Part shown: positions 19,187 to 31,882 of the stretch, piece by piece | How the letters are laid out: the number at the start of each line of letters is the position of its first letter | How positions within the stretch are numbered: the first letter of the stretch is position 1 | Assembly: GCA_029688955.1 (NCBI GenBank) | Contig: JARUKZ010000002.1 | Coordinates: 62,001 to 126,000, forward strand | Direction: 5' to 3' | Length of the DNA: 64,000 nucleotides | Source: Chitinispirillales bacterium ANBcel5 | GTDB lineage: Bacteria > Fibrobacterota > Chitinivibrionia > Chitinivibrionales > Chitinispirillaceae | The notes under the pieces: generated by a model | Databases searched by the model: none | Told to the model about the DNA's origin: nothing | Seen by the model: only the letters and a program-made list of their open reading frames with translations | Program-made: the position numbers and the translations under genes

Positions 19187-19810
19187 TTATTTGTTTTTAT
19201 ATAAGTACACGATGCCTTTATTGCGACCTGGAACAGAGCCTTTTATATAGACCAGTCCAGCCTCTTTATCTATGCCAACGACTTCAAGGCGCTTCGTTGT
19301 TACTGCACATGCACCATAATGTCCTGACATACGCAATCCCGGAAAAATTCTCGCAGGATAGGTCCCGGCACCATTTGAGCCCCGCTCACGTACGTTGGTA
19401 TTACCATGTGTTTCGCGACCACGCTGGAAATTGTACTTTTTAATCGTACCAGCATGTCCACGACCCTTCGATACACCCTCAACGTCGACATACTTACTAT
19501 CTTCAAGTATTTCGACTCCAACCTGTTGACCGGGCTTAAGCTCCTCCTGGGCACTTTCAAGAGCAAACTCTCTCACCACTCTGGTAGGAGAGGAATTGTG
19601 CTTTTTGAAATGACCGAGCAGAGGCTTTGTCACTTTTTGTTCCGCAACCTGGTCAAATCCAAGTTGCACGGCGTTATAACCATCTTTTTCGGCTTTTTTC
19701 ACCTGATGAACAACATTGTTTCCGGCCTGAATGACCGTAACGGCAACTACCCGTCCCGAATCGTTAAAGATTCGTGTCATTCCTATTTTTCTTCCGATCA
19801 AACCCTGCAT
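19187..19810 (-). CDS. rplC: Ribosomal protein L3
   Basis: 207 aa. L3 starts large-subunit assembly and reaches toward the peptidyl transferase centre. Motifs are GLIGRKIGMTRIF, SKGRGHAGTIKKY and PGLRMSGHYG. Confidence 0.97.
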   Translation of the reverse strand: MQGLIGRKIGMTRIFNDSGRVVAVTVIQAGNNVVHQVKKAEKDGYNAVQLGFDQVAEQKVTKPLLGHFKKHNSSPTRVVREFALESAQEELKPGQQVGVEILEDSKYVDVEGVSKGRGHAGTIKKYNFQRGRETHGNTNVRERGSNGAGTYPARIFPGLRMSGHYGACAVTTKRLEVVGIDKEAGLVYIKGSVPGRNKGIVYLYKNK

Positions 19811-19885
19811 ATCACACCTGTTTTCTCTTCTAAAAAATTTACCATTCCCGGGTTATTAAACATCCCCGGCTAAAATGTTTATACC

Positions 19886-20194
19886 TTAAACCTTGATCTC
19901 AACATCTACACCAGAAGGCAGATCGAGTTTCATCAAAGAATCAACAGTCTGAGGAGTAGACTCGAGAATGTCGATAAGTCTTTTATGAATTCTTGTTTCA
20001 AACTGCTCACGTGACTTCTTGTTCACATGTGGTGAACGAAGTACCGTGTAAACGGTCTTTTCTGTTGGCAAAGGTATCGGACCTGAAATTCTTGCCCCTG
20101 TTCCCTTTGCTGTCCGGACAATGTCTGATGCAGACTTGTCCAGGATGTTGTGATCGAACGATTTAAGCCGAATGCGAATTTTTTCACCTGGCAT
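19886..20194 (-). CDS. rpsJ: Ribosomal protein S10
   Basis: 102 aa. S10 is in the 30S head and also pairs with NusB in antitermination. Motifs are [17 protein letters not shown] and [19 protein letters not shown]. It follows fusA by 53 bp; no second tuf gene lies between them. Confidence 0.98.
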   Translation of the reverse strand: MPGEKIRIRLKSFDHNILDKSASDIVRTAKGTGARISGPIPLPTEKTVYTVLRSPHVNKKSREQFETRIHKRLIDILESTPQTVDSLMKLDLPSGVDVEIKV

Positions 20195-20247
20195 GAGAAG
20201 CTGCTCCTTGTTTTCTATCTTTCTTTACGTTAAATTCTTCCATCGGT

Positions 20248-22335
20248 TTACCTGCCAATGCGCCGAAGAATCTCCTCCTGAACAGCTTTACCCGCAACCT
20301 CATACCTGTCAAACTGCATGGTATATACGGCACGTCCTTGTGTAAGAGAGCGCAGTGCAGTTGCGTATCCAAACATTTCAGAAAGTGGAGCTTCAGCATC
20401 CATTACCTGTGCATCATTGCGGGCATTTACTCCCGACATTTTGCCCCTGCGACTGTTTATGTCGTTGATAACAGCGCCCATAAACTCAGCAGGTACAACT
20501 ACTTCAACTTTCATAGTTGGTTCCAATAGTACAGGAACCGCCTCTTGACAGGCTTCTTTAAAAGCCATACTTGAGGCGATTTTAAAGCCTATCTCTGTGG
20601 AGTCTCCTTCTCGATATTCACAGCCAATAAACTGTACCAGTACACCGGCCATCTGAAAACCTGACATAACTCCACCGCTGGAAGACTCCATAATACCGTG
20701 CTTCACAGCATCTATAAACGAAGAAGGAATCGTATCATCCTTCACTTTATTCTCAAACTCAATACCACGGAAAGGTTCAATTTTACTTACATTGAGCGTT
20801 ACTTTTCCGTGATGATTTTTACCACCCAGAAGCTGAGAAAACTCAAACTCTTTTTTACCATTCGTGCTTATCGTTTCTCTGTAGGATACCTGAGGTTTTC
20901 CTACGTGTACATCAACTTTAAATTCCCTAATAAGCCTATCAATTAATACTTCAACGTGAAGCTCACCCATTCCGGAAACAGTTCTTTGTCCGGTTTCTTT
21001 ATCGATCATCACTCTACATGTCGGATCTTCATCTACAAGACTGTCAAGTGCATTTACCAGTTTTTCTTCATCAGCAGTACTTTTAGGCTCTATTGATCGA
21101 GCAAGAACCGACTCAGGGAATTTCATCGGCTCAAACACAATCGGTGCGTCCTGTGCACAAATGGTATCCCCTGTTGATGTTTCCTTTAAACCGACAAGCG
21201 CAACTATATCTCCAACCTGCATCTCATTTAGCGCATGGCGCTTGTTTGAATGCATCCTGAATATCCTGGTGGCTCTTTCCCTTTTATTTATCCTGGGATT
21301 AAAAAGGGCGTTTTTAAAACCAGCGTTACCAGAATAAACTCTGGCATATGCAAGGCGACCAACATGTGTATCAGTAGCAATTTTAAAAACCAAAGCAGAA
21401 AATGGCTGAGTTTTATCAGGTGACCTGGTTACTGCTTGTTTGGTCTCGGGGTCCATTCCTGTTACTTCACCACGTTCTAAAGGTGATGGCAAATAATCAG
21501 TTATTGCATCAATTAAGGTTTGTATCCCTTTATTTTTGAAAGCAGAGCCACATAAGACTGGGCATACGTCTGAAGAGATTACAGCATTTCTGATTGCTGA
21601 TTTAATCATTTGGGAATCAATTGGCTGACCTTCAAGCATTTTATGCATTAGCTCCTCACTGTAATCACAGATAACTTCAAGCAGTTCTTCCCGCTTACTT
21701 TCTGCAATTTGAGCCAATTCAGAAGGTATTGCACCTTCAAGAACCTTTACTCCAAAGGTTTCCTGATCAAACCTGTATGCTTTCATTTTTACAAGGTCAA
21801 TTACACCTGAAAATTCGCTTTCTTTTCCTATTGGAACCTGAATGGCAACCGATTTCTGAGAAAACTTTTCCTGCATAGATTCAATGCAGGATTCAAAATC
21901 GGCCCCAACGCGGTCCATTTTGTTAACAAAGGCTATTCGGGGCACGTTATATTTGTCGGCCTGTCTCCAAACAGTTTCCGACTGAGGTTCTACGCCACCA
22001 ACCGAATCGAATACGGCAACTGCGCCATCCAATACTCTCAAAGAACGTTCCACTTCGATAGTGAAATCCACATGCCCAGGAGTGTCGATAATGTTGATTC
22101 TATGACCATTCCAAAAACATGTTGTTGCTGCGGAGGTTATTGTTATTCCCCTCTCGCGCTCCTGTACCATCCAGTCCATAACAGTATTGCCATCATGAAC
22201 CTCACCCATCCGATGCAGGATACCGCTGTAAAACAGTACCCGCTCGGTTGTTGTGGTTTTCCCAGCATCAATGTGGGCCATTATACCGATATTTCTAATT
22301 TCCGGAAGCTTAATTTCAGATTCCACAGTATTCAT
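20248..22335 (-). CDS. fusA: Elongation factor G
   Basis: 695 aa. The GTPase drives translocation on the ribosome. G-domain motifs are [13 protein letters not shown] (P-loop), [10 protein letters not shown] (switch I), DTPGHVDFT and NKMDR. Domains II to V follow, with the domain IV region MDEDPTC-like and a normal C-terminal end. The ATG at 22335 is preceded in frame by a TTG at 22338; the AAGGGA site is 10-13 bases upstream, so either could be used. A hairpin at 22389-22414 separates it from rpsG. Confidence 0.97.
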   Translation of the reverse strand: MNTVESEIKLPEIRNIGIMAHIDAGKTTTTERVLFYSGILHRMGEVHDGNTVMDWMVQERERGITITSAATTCFWNGHRINIIDTPGHVDFTIEVERSLRVLDGAVAVFDSVGGVEPQSETVWRQADKYNVPRIAFVNKMDRVGADFESCIESMQEKFSQKSVAIQVPIGKESEFSGVIDLVKMKAYRFDQETFGVKVLEGAIPSELAQIAESKREELLEVICDYSEELMHKMLEGQPIDSQMIKSAIRNAVISSDVCPVLCGSAFKNKGIQTLIDAITDYLPSPLERGEVTGMDPETKQAVTRSPDKTQPFSALVFKIATDTHVGRLAYARVYSGNAGFKNALFNPRINKRERATRIFRMHSNKRHALNEMQVGDIVALVGLKETSTGDTICAQDAPIVFEPMKFPESVLARSIEPKSTADEEKLVNALDSLVDEDPTCRVMIDKETGQRTVSGMGELHVEVLIDRLIREFKVDVHVGKPQVSYRETISTNGKKEFEFSQLLGGKNHHGKVTLNVSKIEPFRGIEFENKVKDDTIPSSFIDAVKHGIMESSSGGVMSGFQMAGVLVQFIGCEYREGDSTEIGFKIASSMAFKEACQEAVPVLLEPTMKVEVVVPAEFMGAVINDINSRRGKMSGVNARNDAQVMDAEAPLSEMFGYATALRSLTQGRAVYTMQFDRYEVAGKAVQEEILRRIGR

Positions 22336-22388
22336 CAAGAACGGTTTATCCCTTCCGGTCTTAACAGGTTCTTATTATCAGTACAGAG

Positions 22389-22414
22389 CTGCCCTGGATG
22401 ATAGTACAGGGCAG
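22389..22414 (-). promoter_or_regulatory. Hairpin in the rpsG-fusA intergenic region
   Basis: A perfect 8-bp stem CTGCCCTG/CAGGGCAG with a ten-base loop lies in the 111-bp gap between rpsG and fusA. There is no T run, so it is not a simple terminator. It could be an RNA processing site or a regulatory structure. Confidence 0.45.
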
Positions 22415-22449
22415 ACCACACACCTCTATCAGGTCAAAGAGCGATTATC

Positions 22450-22920
22450 TTAGAAGCGAAAGTGGGCAAACGCCTTGTTCGCTTCAGCCATTTTATGAGT
22501 ATCGACCTTTTTTCTTACAGCGCCACCCTCATTTTTGGAGGCCTGTATAAATTCATTGGCTAACTTTTCAGCCATACTTTTTTCTGAACGAGAACGGGCG
22601 TAGTTTATGAGCCAACGAATTGCTAATGATACACGTCTTTCAGATTTCACCTCGATGGGAACCTGGTAGTTAGCCCCACCAACCCTACGAGACTTAACCT
22701 CAAGCACGGGCTTAACATTATCAACAGCTTTTTTAAATACTGTGATACCATCCTGCCCAGTACGCTGATTCACAATCTCTATGGCATCATAAAAAAGGCC
22801 TTCTGCAAGACGCTTCTTACCCTGACGTGTTACATTGTTAACAAACTGTGTAACAAGAACACTTTTATACTTCGGGTCAGCTAAAACTTCACGCTTCTCA
22901 GCTTTTCTTCTTCTTGACAT
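22450..22920 (-). CDS. rpsG: Ribosomal protein S7
   Basis: 156 aa. S7 starts assembly of the 30S head and contacts E-site mRNA. Motifs are MSRRRKAEKREV, KRLAEGLFYDAI and RRVGGANYQVPIEV. It lies between rpsL and fusA. Confidence 0.98.
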   Translation of the reverse strand: MSRRRKAEKREVLADPKYKSVLVTQFVNNVTRQGKKRLAEGLFYDAIEIVNQRTGQDGITVFKKAVDNVKPVLEVKSRRVGGANYQVPIEVKSERRVSLAIRWLINYARSRSEKSMAEKLANEFIQASKNEGGAVRKKVDTHKMAEANKAFAHFRF

Positions 22921-22931
22921 ATATCATTTCC

Positions 22932-23306
22932 CTATTTCTTCGGCCGCTTAACGCCGTACTTTGACCTACTACGTTTACGATCTTGCACACCCTGAGTATC
23001 AAGCGCACCTCTAATTATATGATAGCGCACACCAGGAACATCTTTAACACGACCACCACGAATAAGAACAATCGAGTGCTCCTGAAGATTATGCCCCTCT
23101 CCAGGTATATAGGCATTCACTTCCATATGGTTAGTCAGACGAACACGCGCAACCTTCCTTAGTGCCGAATTAGGCTTCTTCGGAGTAGTGGTGAACACCC
23201 TTGTGCACACCCCTCGACGCTGCGGACAACTATGCAATGCAGGAGACTTACTCCTGACTTGCTGACTTGCACGTCCCTTACTTATAAGTTGACTGATTGT
23301 AGGCAC
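22932..23306 (-). CDS. rpsL: Ribosomal protein S12
   Basis: 124 aa. S12 lies at the decoding centre. The conserved [20 protein letters not shown] and [13 protein letters not shown] segments carry the lysines linked to streptomycin resistance in other bacteria, here in the sensitive (Lys) state. It is the first gene after rpoC. Confidence 0.98.
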   Translation of the reverse strand: MPTISQLISKGRASQQVRSKSPALHSCPQRRGVCTRVFTTTPKKPNSALRKVARVRLTNHMEVNAYIPGEGHNLQEHSIVLIRGGRVKDVPGVRYHIIRGALDTQGVQDRKRSRSKYGVKRPKK

Positions 23307-23354
23307 TTATTTCCTCCAAATTAATGACAGTCTCATAATATAATTAATACCTCA

Positions 23355-23380
23355 AAAGCCATCAATCATATAATGGCTTT
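23355..23380 (-). promoter_or_regulatory. Hairpin between rpoC and rpsL, possible partial terminator
   Basis: An 8-bp stem AAAGCCAT/ATGGCTTT starts just after the rpoC stop codon. In the direction of transcription only four T follow, so read-through to rpsL is likely. On the opposite strand a T run follows the stem, but no plus-strand gene ends here. Confidence 0.45.
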
Positions 23381-23383
23381 TTT

Positions 23384-26300
23384 TTATAATTCTCCACCAA
23401 TCTCAACAAAATCATCACTGCGCTGCTGATCATCTACGGGTAATACTTCAGATTCCAGATCTTTTACTTTAAGAGACCGGTACATTTTTGTTCCTGTACC
23501 TGCAGGTATCAGGTTACCCATAATAAGGTTTTCTTTTAAGCCACTAAGCCGGTCAGTTTTACCCTCAACCGCAGCTCGTGAGAGTACCTTTGTTGTTTCC
23601 TGAAATGATGCTGCGCTCAGAAATGACTCTGTAGTTAAAGAAGCTTTGGTGATTCCAAGCAACATAGGCTTAAATGTAGCAGGTTCACCCCCTTCTGCCA
23701 AGACAGCTTCATTTGCCTCTCTAAGCCTCTTTCTATCCACATCGTCGCCTTCAAGAAACTCAGTATCACCGGATTTTTCAACCCTTACCTTCCGTAACAT
23801 CTGTGCAACGATGACCTCTACGTGTTTATCATTAATAGTAACACCCTGAAGCCTGTAAACAGCCTGAATCTCATCAAGAAGGTACTGCTGAACAGCATTC
23901 TCTCCCATGATACGCAATATATCATGAGGATCTATTGAGCCTTCACTAAGCCTGTCGCCGGCTTTTATTCTGTCGTTTTCGTGTACTCTGAGATGTTTTC
24001 CAAGAGGAATAAGGTAATCTTTAGCCTCTCCCCCTTCATCCCTGACAGTTATTTTACGACCGCCTCTTTCTATATCTCCAAAAGATACGAAACCATCTAT
24101 TTCTGAAATGATGGCTGCATCTTTAGGCCTGCGAGCCTCAAACAGCTCAGCAACTCTTGGCAAACCACCTGTAATATCACGACTCTTGCTACTCTCACGA
24201 GGTATTTTGGCAACGATATCCCCGGGTACAACCACCTGCCCATCTTTAACCTGAAGGAAACATCCCGATGGAACTGCGATATTTGCAACTCGGTTGCCCT
24301 CATCATCAAAAACCTGAACATGAGGATGAAGTTTACGTTCCCTGTGTTCAACAACTACTGTATTGGTAATACCGGAACGTTCATCATAGATTTCTCTGAG
24401 AGTATCACCGTCTATTAGGTCACTATACTTTACAGTTCCCTTTTTCGGGGCCATAATGACGTTATTATAGGGATCCCAGCTAAACAGTTCCATTCCTTTG
24501 GTAACGTTTTCACCATCAGAGACATTCATAAATGAACCGTAAGGAATGTTATACCTGTATCGTTCACGCTCCTGGGAGTCAAGAACCACAAGTTCACCGG
24601 TACGGTTCATAACAACGGTGCCATCCTTGTGCTCTGCGACTTCAACATTGAGCAAAGATACCGAACCCTCGATTTTTGCTATTTCCTTTGACTGAGCAAT
24701 AAGTCTTGAAGCAGTACCACCAATATGAAATGTACGGAGAGTAAGCTGAGTACCAGGTTCACCGATACTTTGTGCAGCCATAATACCGACAGCCTCACCC
24801 ACATCTACAACTTTACCGGTTGCCAGATTTCTTCCGTAACATGACTGGCAAACACCTCTTATTGAATCACACGTCAAAACAGATTTAATCTGTACAGACT
24901 CAACTCCGACCGATTCAATTTTTAAGGCCAGCTCATCATCAATCAGAGTATTTGATGGACAGATAAGCTCTTCTGTTACCGGATCATAGACATCTTCCTG
25001 AGTGGTACGTCCAACTATTCTTGTGGCCAGTGATTCCATAACCTCATCACCCTCACTCAGAGCCTCAATTTCAATACCCTTACTTGTTCCACAGTCTATT
25101 TCGTAGATTACCACATCCTGTACAACATCCACAAGACGTCTTGTGAGATATCCTGCATCAGCTGTTTTAAGAGCTGTATCTGCAAGTCCCTTACGCGCAC
25201 CGTGAGTTGAGATAAAGTACTCAAGAACAGTCAATCCGTCTTTGAAGTTGGAGATAATCGGGTTTTCAATAATCTCACCAACAGCTCCTGTGATCTTTTT
25301 CTGGGGTTTCTGCATAAGTCCCCTCATACCAGCAAGCTGTTTAATCTGATCTTTACTTCCCCTTGCCTGAGAATCCATCATTATATAAACAGAATTAAAA
25401 CCATCTTTATCGCCCGAGAGACGTTCATGCATCTTATCTGCTACATCATTGGTAGTATGAGTCCATAAATCGATAAGTTTGTTATACCGTTCACCCTCGG
25501 TAATAATACCCCTGTCATACTGTTTTCTGATTCTATTGACCTCTTCAATCGATTTTTCGATTATTCTCTCTTTTTCGTCTGGAACAATAAGGTCATCAGC
25601 ACCAAAAGTGATACCTGCACGGGTTGCATATTCATACCCCATGTCTTTTAAGTCGTCAAGAAACTTACAAGTAGTCTTTGTTCCAGATTTTCTAAAGACT
25701 TCATTAATTAAGGCCTGGGCCCGTTTTTTGTTCATCAACTCATTAACAAAATCCATACCTTCAGGAAGTATACTATTGAATATTACTCTTCCCGGTGTGG
25801 TATCAACAATTTTACCATCCAGACGGAGTTTTATTTTCGCGTGAATATCTACCTGCTTATCAGTTAGCGCATGAATAACTTCTTCTGGTGAAGAGAAACC
25901 TCTTCCCTGGCCCTTACGATCAAGTGCAAGTTTTGTAAGATAGTAGATACCAAGCACGATGTCCTGAGTTGGTGTCATCACAGGTTGTCCGGATGCGGGA
26001 CTCAGTAAGTTGTTAGCACTTAACATTAGAAATCGACATTCAAGCTGCGATTCGAATGAAAGTGGCACGTGCACAGCCATCTGGTCACCATCGAAGTCAG
26101 CATTAAAAGCAGAGCAGACTAAAGGGTGTAACCGTATTGCTTTTCCTTCAACAAGAACAGGAAAAAAGGCCTGAATACCGAGCCTGTGCAATGTTGGGGC
26201 ACGGTTTAAGAGCACCGGATGATCTTTAATCACCTCTTCAAGAATATCCCAAACTTCAGGACGTTCCTTTTCGACAAACTTCTTTGCACTTTTTACAGTT

Positions 26301-27466
26301 TGTACAAATCCTTTTTCCTCGAGTTTTTGTATGACAAAAGGTTTAAACAGCTCCAGCGCCATCATCTTTGGAAGTCCACACTGATGAATTTTTAGCTCGG
26401 GCCCAACAACGATAACACTTCTACCCGAATAATCCACCCTCTTTCCAAGCAAATTCTGGCGGAACCTTCCCTGTTTTCCTTTTAACAGATCACTAAGAGA
26501 TTTAAGTGGTCTTTTTCCCTCGCCCTTAACAGAAAACGTTCTTCTACCGTTATCAAACAGAGTATCTACTGCTTCCTGTAACATCCTCATTTCATTTCTG
26601 AGAATGACCTCAGGAGCCTTAATCTCAATAAGCTTTTTAAGACGATTATTTCTGTTTATTACCCTTCTATACAGATCATTAAGGTCTGAAGTAGCAAACC
26701 TTCCGCCCTCAAGAGGTACCAGTGGACGAAGATCAGGTGGAAGAACAGGCAAAACCCTGAGAATCATGTTTTCCGGATTATTTTTTGATCTAAGAAACGC
26801 CTCAACAATACGAAGTCTTTTGAGATGTTCCTGTCTTCGCTGCTCAGATGATTCGAGTTTGATTTTTGAGCGAAGGTCAATAGATAGCTCCTCAAGGTCA
26901 AGTGTTGCCAACATTTCAAGAACAGCCTCACCACCCATTTTGGCTACAAACTGTTTATCCTGTTCCTCAAGATCAATGAATTCATCCTCACTAAGAAGCA
27001 TTCCTCTTTTAAGGCTAGTGTTTCCCGGATCTATGACTACATAGGATTCATAATAAACAATGCGTTCAAGTACAGAGTTAGTAAGTCCGAGTAAGTAACT
27101 TACATGTGAAGGTACACTTTTAAGAAACCAAATATGAATGATTGGAACAGCAAGTTCAATATGCCCCATTCGTTCTCTACGAACTTTGGAATGGGTCACC
27201 TCAACACCACACCGGTCACACACCACTCCCCGGTATCTGATTCTTTTATACTTTCCGCAGTTACATTCCCAGTTTCTAACAGGACCAAAGATTTTTTCAC
27301 AAAACAGTCCATCCCGCTCAGGTTTAAATGAGCGGTAATTTATAGTTTCGGGTTTTGTAACCTCACCATAGGACCAGTTTCTTATGGTATCCGGAGATGC
27401 CAATCTGATTGACACTCCGTTTATTTCATTTATTCTTCTATCTAATTGGCTAAAGCTTTCCGCCAC
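23384..27466 (-). CDS. rpoC: RNA polymerase beta-prime subunit
   Basis: 1360 aa. The catalytic magnesium motif NADFDGDQM is present. The N-terminal zinc ribbon ([20 protein letters not shown]) and the second zinc site ([13 protein letters not shown]) are intact, as is the trigger-loop region with [13 protein letters not shown]. The length is close to E. coli. The start is GTG at 27466 with AAGGGGG eight bases upstream. It follows rpoB by 51 bp. Confidence 0.98.
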   Translation of the reverse strand: MAESFSQLDRRINEINGVSIRLASPDTIRNWSYGEVTKPETINYRSFKPERDGLFCEKIFGPVRNWECNCGKYKRIRYRGVVCDRCGVEVTHSKVRRERMGHIELAVPIIHIWFLKSVPSHVSYLLGLTNSVLERIVYYESYVVIDPGNTSLKRGMLLSEDEFIDLEEQDKQFVAKMGGEAVLEMLATLDLEELSIDLRSKIKLESSEQRRQEHLKRLRIVEAFLRSKNNPENMILRVLPVLPPDLRPLVPLEGGRFATSDLNDLYRRVINRNNRLKKLIEIKAPEVILRNEMRMLQEAVDTLFDNGRRTFSVKGEGKRPLKSLSDLLKGKQGRFRQNLLGKRVDYSGRSVIVVGPELKIHQCGLPKMMALELFKPFVIQKLEEKGFVQTVKSAKKFVEKERPEVWDILEEVIKDHPVLLNRAPTLHRLGIQAFFPVLVEGKAIRLHPLVCSAFNADFDGDQMAVHVPLSFESQLECRFLMLSANNLLSPASGQPVMTPTQDIVLGIYYLTKLALDRKGQGRGFSSPEEVIHALTDKQVDIHAKIKLRLDGKIVDTTPGRVIFNSILPEGMDFVNELMNKKRAQALINEVFRKSGTKTTCKFLDDLKDMGYEYATRAGITFGADDLIVPDEKERIIEKSIEEVNRIRKQYDRGIITEGERYNKLIDLWTHTTNDVADKMHERLSGDKDGFNSVYIMMDSQARGSKDQIKQLAGMRGLMQKPQKKITGAVGEIIENPIISNFKDGLTVLEYFISTHGARKGLADTALKTADAGYLTRRLVDVVQDVVIYEIDCGTSKGIEIEALSEGDEVMESLATRIVGRTTQEDVYDPVTEELICPSNTLIDDELALKIESVGVESVQIKSVLTCDSIRGVCQSCYGRNLATGKVVDVGEAVGIMAAQSIGEPGTQLTLRTFHIGGTASRLIAQSKEIAKIEGSVSLLNVEVAEHKDGTVVMNRTGELVVLDSQERERYRYNIPYGSFMNVSDGENVTKGMELFSWDPYNNVIMAPKKGTVKYSDLIDGDTLREIYDERSGITNTVVVEHRERKLHPHVQVFDDEGNRVANIAVPSGCFLQVKDGQVVVPGDIVAKIPRESSKSRDITGGLPRVAELFEARRPKDAAIISEIDGFVSFGDIERGGRKITVRDEGGEAKDYLIPLGKHLRVHENDRIKAGDRLSEGSIDPHDILRIMGENAVQQYLLDEIQAVYRLQGVTINDKHVEVIVAQMLRKVRVEKSGDTEFLEGDDVDRKRLREANEAVLAEGGEPATFKPMLLGITKASLTTESFLSAASFQETTKVLSRAAVEGKTDRLSGLKENLIMGNLIPAGTGTKMYRSLKVKDLESEVLPVDDQQRSDDFVEIGGEL

Positions 27467-27517
27467 GATAGTACCCCCTTATCTTGGGCCACATAGTATA
27501 ATCGAACATTAGTTAAT

Positions 27518-30500
27518 TTATGATGCTGTGTCTTCATCTGTCAAAACATCTATATCCAGAGCAAGCGCCTTAATCTCTCTTACCAGTACCTTAAATGATT
27601 CAGGTATTCCGGCAGGAGGAGCATTTTCGCCCTTTACTATAGCCTCATAGATTTTTGAACGTCCAGAAAGGTCATCACTTTTCACTGTCAGCACTTGCTG
27701 GAGCGTATAGGCAGCACCGTATGCTTCAAGAGCCCATACTTCCATTTCACCAAATCTCTGACCCCCAAACTGAGATTTACCTCCAAGGGGTTGCTGTGTC
27801 ACAAGAGAGTATGGTCCGATAGATCTGGCGTGAATTTTATCATCAACGAGGTGACATAATTTGAGCATATAAATAGGCCCTACAGTTACTTCGTGATGAA
27901 ATGGTTCCCCTGATCTTCCATCTCTTAGTTGAACCTTTCCATTCTTTGGAAGCCCCGCCTCTTCTAGAAGATCAATAACATCACTGTAACTTGCACCATC
28001 AAACACCGCTGTTGATATTTTTAAATCCAGCTCTTTTGCGGCCCAGCCCATATGCGTCTCAAGAATCTGACCGACATTCATACGCGAAGGAACACCAAGT
28101 GGGTTTAATATGATATCAACAGTAGTACCATCAGGCAAAAACGGCAGTTCTTCAACGGGTAAGATTTTTGAAATCACACCCTTATTTCCGTGACGTCCAG
28201 CCATTTTATCACCAACAGAGAGTTTACGTTTTTTTGCAACATAAACCTTCACCAACTGAAGCACACCCGGTTTTAGTTCGTCACCGCGAACTACCTTATC
28301 AATCTCCTTATCAAGCTTATCTTCATACTTTGCTATGAGATCATTTGCTCTATAAAGGACTTCCTCTGCTTTGCTGTTTTTTTCTGAATCCTGACACAAC
28401 CCGTCTCTAAATGAGATGCTGGAATAGTCAAGCTTCTGGAGAATTGCCTTAGTCCACTTTTCCCCTTCAGGTATAATAACCTCGCCGGTGTGGAAATTGG
28501 TGATCTCCTTTGTTTCAGTATCACTTAAAAATTCAGCCAGCCTCTCAAGCCTGATTCTTTCGATTTCGGTAATCTGCTGTGTTATTTCAGCTTTCAGTTC
28601 ATCAATACGAGCTTTATCTTTTTTCTTGGAACGTTTATCTCTTTCTTTTCTGGAGTAGACTCTGGTGTCAACAACAACACCTTTCAGCCCCGGAGGTGCC
28701 TTAAGTGATGAATCTCTAACATCTCCTGCCTTCTCTCCAAAAATTGCTCTCAAGAGTCGTTCTTCCGGTGAGAGCTCTGTTTCACCCTTAGGGGTAACTT
28801 TACCCACTAAAATATCGCCGGCTTCTACTTCGGTCCCAACCCTTACAACACCGTTTTCATCAAGATTCTTAAGAGCCTCTTCTGAAACGTTGGGGATTTC
28901 CCTGGTAAGCTCTTCCGGTCCCCGTTTGGTATCACGTACATCAGTCTCAAACACCTCTATATGGACTGAAGTATATACGTCTTCTGCAACTAATCTTTCA
29001 GATACAACGATGGCGTCTTCAAAGTTGTACCCTCTCCAGGGCATAAAGGCAACCATCACATTTCTTCCCAGCGAAAGTTCACCTTCCTTGGTTGCATGAC
29101 CATCGGCAAGAACATCTCCTGCCTTTACTTCCTGACCGGCCTTTACGCACACTTTCTGATTGATACAAGTGTCCTGATTGGAACGTTCATACTTGACAAG
29201 TTCATAAGTATCAAATTCAGTGAGTCCAAGTACATCACTTGTTGTTTCATCTTTTACTTTTCGTACAACGATCTTGTTAGCATCAACTTTTTCAACAACG
29301 CCGGAGTTCTTTGCAATAATCATACACCCCGAATCGACAGCAGCTCTCGATTCCAGACCAGTTCCGACAAAGGGAGGTTCTGTGGTAAGAAGAGGTACAG
29401 CCTGACGCTGCATATTTGATCCCATGAGAGCACGGTTGGCATCATCGTGTTCAAGAAATGGAATCAGACCTGCCGCTATACTCACAAGCTGCATGGGAGA
29501 AATATCCATGTAGGAAATCTCCTGTGGCGGGACAACAGGAAAGTCACCTCTATATCTTGCAAATACCATATCCTCTTCTATCACTCCATTTTCATCTGTT
29601 GGAGTGTTGGCCTGAGCGATGATATAGTTATCTTCCTGGTCAGCTGTGAGGTAAACTATTTCACCGGTAAGTTTTCCTTCTTCAACTTTTTGATAAGGAG
29701 TTTCTATAAAACCAAACTCATTTACACGAGCGAAGGTACTCAAGGAAGCAATAAGACCGATATTAGGTCCTTCAGGTGTTTCAATTGGACAAAGTCGTCC
29801 GTAGTGAGTATGGTGAACATCACGAACCTCAAAGCCAGCTCTTTCTCTTGTGAGACCACCGGGACCAAGTGCACTTACTCTTCTTTTATGTGTAAGTTCT
29901 GACAGTGGATTAGTTTGATCGAGAAACTGCGAAAGCTGACTTGATCCAAAAAATGCCTGAACAACAGTAGAGACGGTACGTGCATTAATGAGATCCTGAG
30001 GTGTAATATTTTCTGTATCCCGTAAGGAAAGCCTTTCTTTTATTGTTCTTACCATCCTTGTCAGCCCCACAGTAAACTGAGCGGCCAAGAGCTCTCCTAC
30101 CGACCTTACTCTTCTGTTTCCAAGATGATCTATATCATCAATAAACCCGACACCGGCACTTAATCCGGTAATGTATTTATAGGAGGCAATTATATCATCT
30201 TCAGTTAGAGTATTAACCCCTTCTGGTGGTGCTACACCAAGCCTGGTATTTATTCTATACCTTCCAACATTGCCAAGATCATATCGCTTCTCATCAAAGA
30301 AGAGTCTCTGAATCAGGTTTATTGCAGTTTCCACATTCGGCGGATCCCCCGGCCTCATGGTTGCATACATATAGAAAAGCGCTTCTTCTTCGGATTTGGT
30401 TGGATCAGAAGCGAGGGTGTTTCTGATAATCATGTTTTCAGGATTTGGTACATCCTTAAGTATTTCAACTGACTGGACCTGATTTTCAAGTAGTATTTTG

Positions 30501-31291
30501 AACTTATCTTCGGTAATAACTTCATTGGCATCAATGATTATCTCACCGGTTTCTTCGTTAAAGACAGTTTTTGCATTGATGCTACCGAGAATATCTTCGG
30601 TTTTATCTTCTACTATTTTAACCCTTGTAGTATCATAGAAGAGCCCAAGGATTTCTTCATCACTTGAGTAGCCCATAGCGCGCAGAAGAATAGTGGCGGG
30701 CATCTTTTTTCTTCTGTCTATGTTAACTGTAAGGATATCGTCAACATCAAGTAACAGCTCTACCCAAGAACCCCTTTGAGGAATAATTCTTGCAGTAAGT
30801 AGTTTTTTACCATTTGGATGAATAACTTCGTCAAAGGTGATACCCGGAGACCTGTGCAGCTGACTTACTATAACTCTTTCTGCTCCGTTTATAACGAAAG
30901 TACCTCTTTGGGTCATGAGAGGTATTTCTCCGATGTATACTTCATTGGAGATTTTTTCGACGAACTTCTTAGTTTCTCCGTCCTGTTCATACACAAGCAG
31001 AGACATGTCCACCTTTAGTGGAGCGGCGTAGGTCATTCCCCGCTCTTTACATTCTTTTAAAGAGTATTTGGGAATACCAAGTTTATATCCATCATATTCT
31101 AAAGAGTAATAACCTTTAACATCGTTAACCGGAAAGAGGCTGAGGAAAGAACCGTGTAGTCCTTGCTTTTGTCTCAGCCGCGGCGGAGTATCGGGCTGGA
31201 GAAAAAGTTCATAAGACCTTGTCTGTATCTCCAGCAGATTGGGCAGCTCTGCACCCCGTTTAATCCGGGAATAGCTTTTTCTATCTATCAT
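27518..31291 (-). CDS. rpoB: RNA polymerase beta subunit
   Basis: 1257 aa. The rifampicin-binding region reads [20 protein letters not shown] and [11 protein letters not shown], the normal susceptible form. Other core motifs are [29 protein letters not shown] (read as [13 protein letters not shown]) and [14 protein letters not shown]. It lies after the strong hairpin at 31341-31373. Confidence 0.98.
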   Translation of the reverse strand: MIDRKSYSRIKRGAELPNLLEIQTRSYELFLQPDTPPRLRQKQGLHGSFLSLFPVNDVKGYYSLEYDGYKLGIPKYSLKECKERGMTYAAPLKVDMSLLVYEQDGETKKFVEKISNEVYIGEIPLMTQRGTFVINGAERVIVSQLHRSPGITFDEVIHPNGKKLLTARIIPQRGSWVELLLDVDDILTVNIDRRKKMPATILLRAMGYSSDEEILGLFYDTTRVKIVEDKTEDILGSINAKTVFNEETGEIIIDANEVITEDKFKILLENQVQSVEILKDVPNPENMIIRNTLASDPTKSEEEALFYMYATMRPGDPPNVETAINLIQRLFFDEKRYDLGNVGRYRINTRLGVAPPEGVNTLTEDDIIASYKYITGLSAGVGFIDDIDHLGNRRVRSVGELLAAQFTVGLTRMVRTIKERLSLRDTENITPQDLINARTVSTVVQAFFGSSQLSQFLDQTNPLSELTHKRRVSALGPGGLTRERAGFEVRDVHHTHYGRLCPIETPEGPNIGLIASLSTFARVNEFGFIETPYQKVEEGKLTGEIVYLTADQEDNYIIAQANTPTDENGVIEEDMVFARYRGDFPVVPPQEISYMDISPMQLVSIAAGLIPFLEHDDANRALMGSNMQRQAVPLLTTEPPFVGTGLESRAAVDSGCMIIAKNSGVVEKVDANKIVVRKVKDETTSDVLGLTEFDTYELVKYERSNQDTCINQKVCVKAGQEVKAGDVLADGHATKEGELSLGRNVMVAFMPWRGYNFEDAIVVSERLVAEDVYTSVHIEVFETDVRDTKRGPEELTREIPNVSEEALKNLDENGVVRVGTEVEAGDILVGKVTPKGETELSPEERLLRAIFGEKAGDVRDSSLKAPPGLKGVVVDTRVYSRKERDKRSKKKDKARIDELKAEITQQITEIERIRLERLAEFLSDTETKEITNFHTGEVIIPEGEKWTKAILQKLDYSSISFRDGLCQDSEKNSKAEEVLYRANDLIAKYEDKLDKEIDKVVRGDELKPGVLQLVKVYVAKKRKLSVGDKMAGRHGNKGVISKILPVEELPFLPDGTTVDIILNPLGVPSRMNVGQILETHMGWAAKELDLKISTAVFDGASYSDVIDLLEEAGLPKNGKVQLRDGRSGEPFHHEVTVGPIYMLKLCHLVDDKIHARSIGPYSLVTQQPLGGKSQFGGQRFGEMEVWALEAYGAAYTLQQVLTVKSDDLSGRSKIYEAIVKGENAPPAGIPESFKVLVREIKALALDIDVLTDEDTAS

Positions 31292-31340
31292 TCGCGCATC
31301 CCCTCAGGTTCGTCATATACGGCATTTAGTACAATAACGA

Positions 31341-31373
31341 CGCAAAACACCTTGTTAATCAAGGTGTTTTGCG
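31341..31373 (-). terminator. Strong hairpin between rplL and rpoB (probable attenuator)
   Basis: A perfect 14-bp stem (CGCAAAACACCTTG and its complement) with a five-base loop lies in the 152-bp gap between rplL and rpoB. The T run is inside the 3' arm and is followed by GCG, so termination should be partial. In E. coli the same gap holds an attenuator and an RNase III site that set the ratio of ribosomal to polymerase transcripts. Confidence 0.75.
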
Positions 31374-31443
31374 CCATAAATATTAGGTATTGATTTTTTT
31401 TTGGTATTGATAGCAGTTATCCTGCTTAGAAGGTAAATAAGTG

Positions 31444-31830
31444 TTACTTGATAGTAACAGAGCCGCCAACGTCTTCGACTTTCTTTTTAATTGTCTCGGC
31501 TTCTTCCTTCTCAATGCCTTCTTTAATAGGTTTAGGCGCACCATCGACCAGGTCTTTTGCGTCTTTAAGTCCAAGGCCGGTGATTTCACGGACAACTTTG
31601 ATCACCTGAATTTTCTTATCACCAGCGCCAGTCAGCTCAGCAGTGAATTCAGTCTGTTCTTCAGCGGCTTCCCCACCAGCAGCAGCAGCAGCAGGAGCAG
31701 CAGCAATAGCCGTTGGTGCGGCGGCTTTAACATCAAACTTTTCCTCAATAGCCTTTATAAGATCAGACAATTCCAGAACAGTCATGCCCCCGATTGCATC
31801 GATGATTTCTTCCTTATTTAAGGTAGCCAC
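31444..31830 (-). CDS. rplL: Ribosomal protein L7/L12
   Basis: 128 aa from GTG at 31830, with GGAGG six bases upstream; longer frames run into rplJ. The N-terminal dimerisation domain, the Ala/Gly-rich hinge (residues ~36-60) and the C-terminal factor-binding domain ([21 protein letters not shown]) are all present. Four or six copies form the stalk that recruits translation GTPases. Confidence 0.97.
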   Translation of the reverse strand: MATLNKEEIIDAIGGMTVLELSDLIKAIEEKFDVKAAAPTAIAAAPAAAAAGGEAAEEQTEFTAELTGAGDKKIQVIKVVREITGLGLKDAKDLVDGAPKPIKEGIEKEEAETIKKKVEDVGGSVTIK

Positions 31831-31882
31831 AATAAACCTCCATTTAGATGAAATTGTTTTGTTTTCGTTTTTGTGCTGTAAA

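Noticed and set aside
26604-27044. 146-codon plus-strand frame antisense to rpoC
   Set aside because: It lies within the conserved beta-prime coding sequence; no domain and no ribosome binding site.
31660-31720. Triplet-like repeat (CAGCAG pattern)
   Set aside because: It is the codon pattern of the Ala/Gly hinge of L7/L12, not a genomic repeat.
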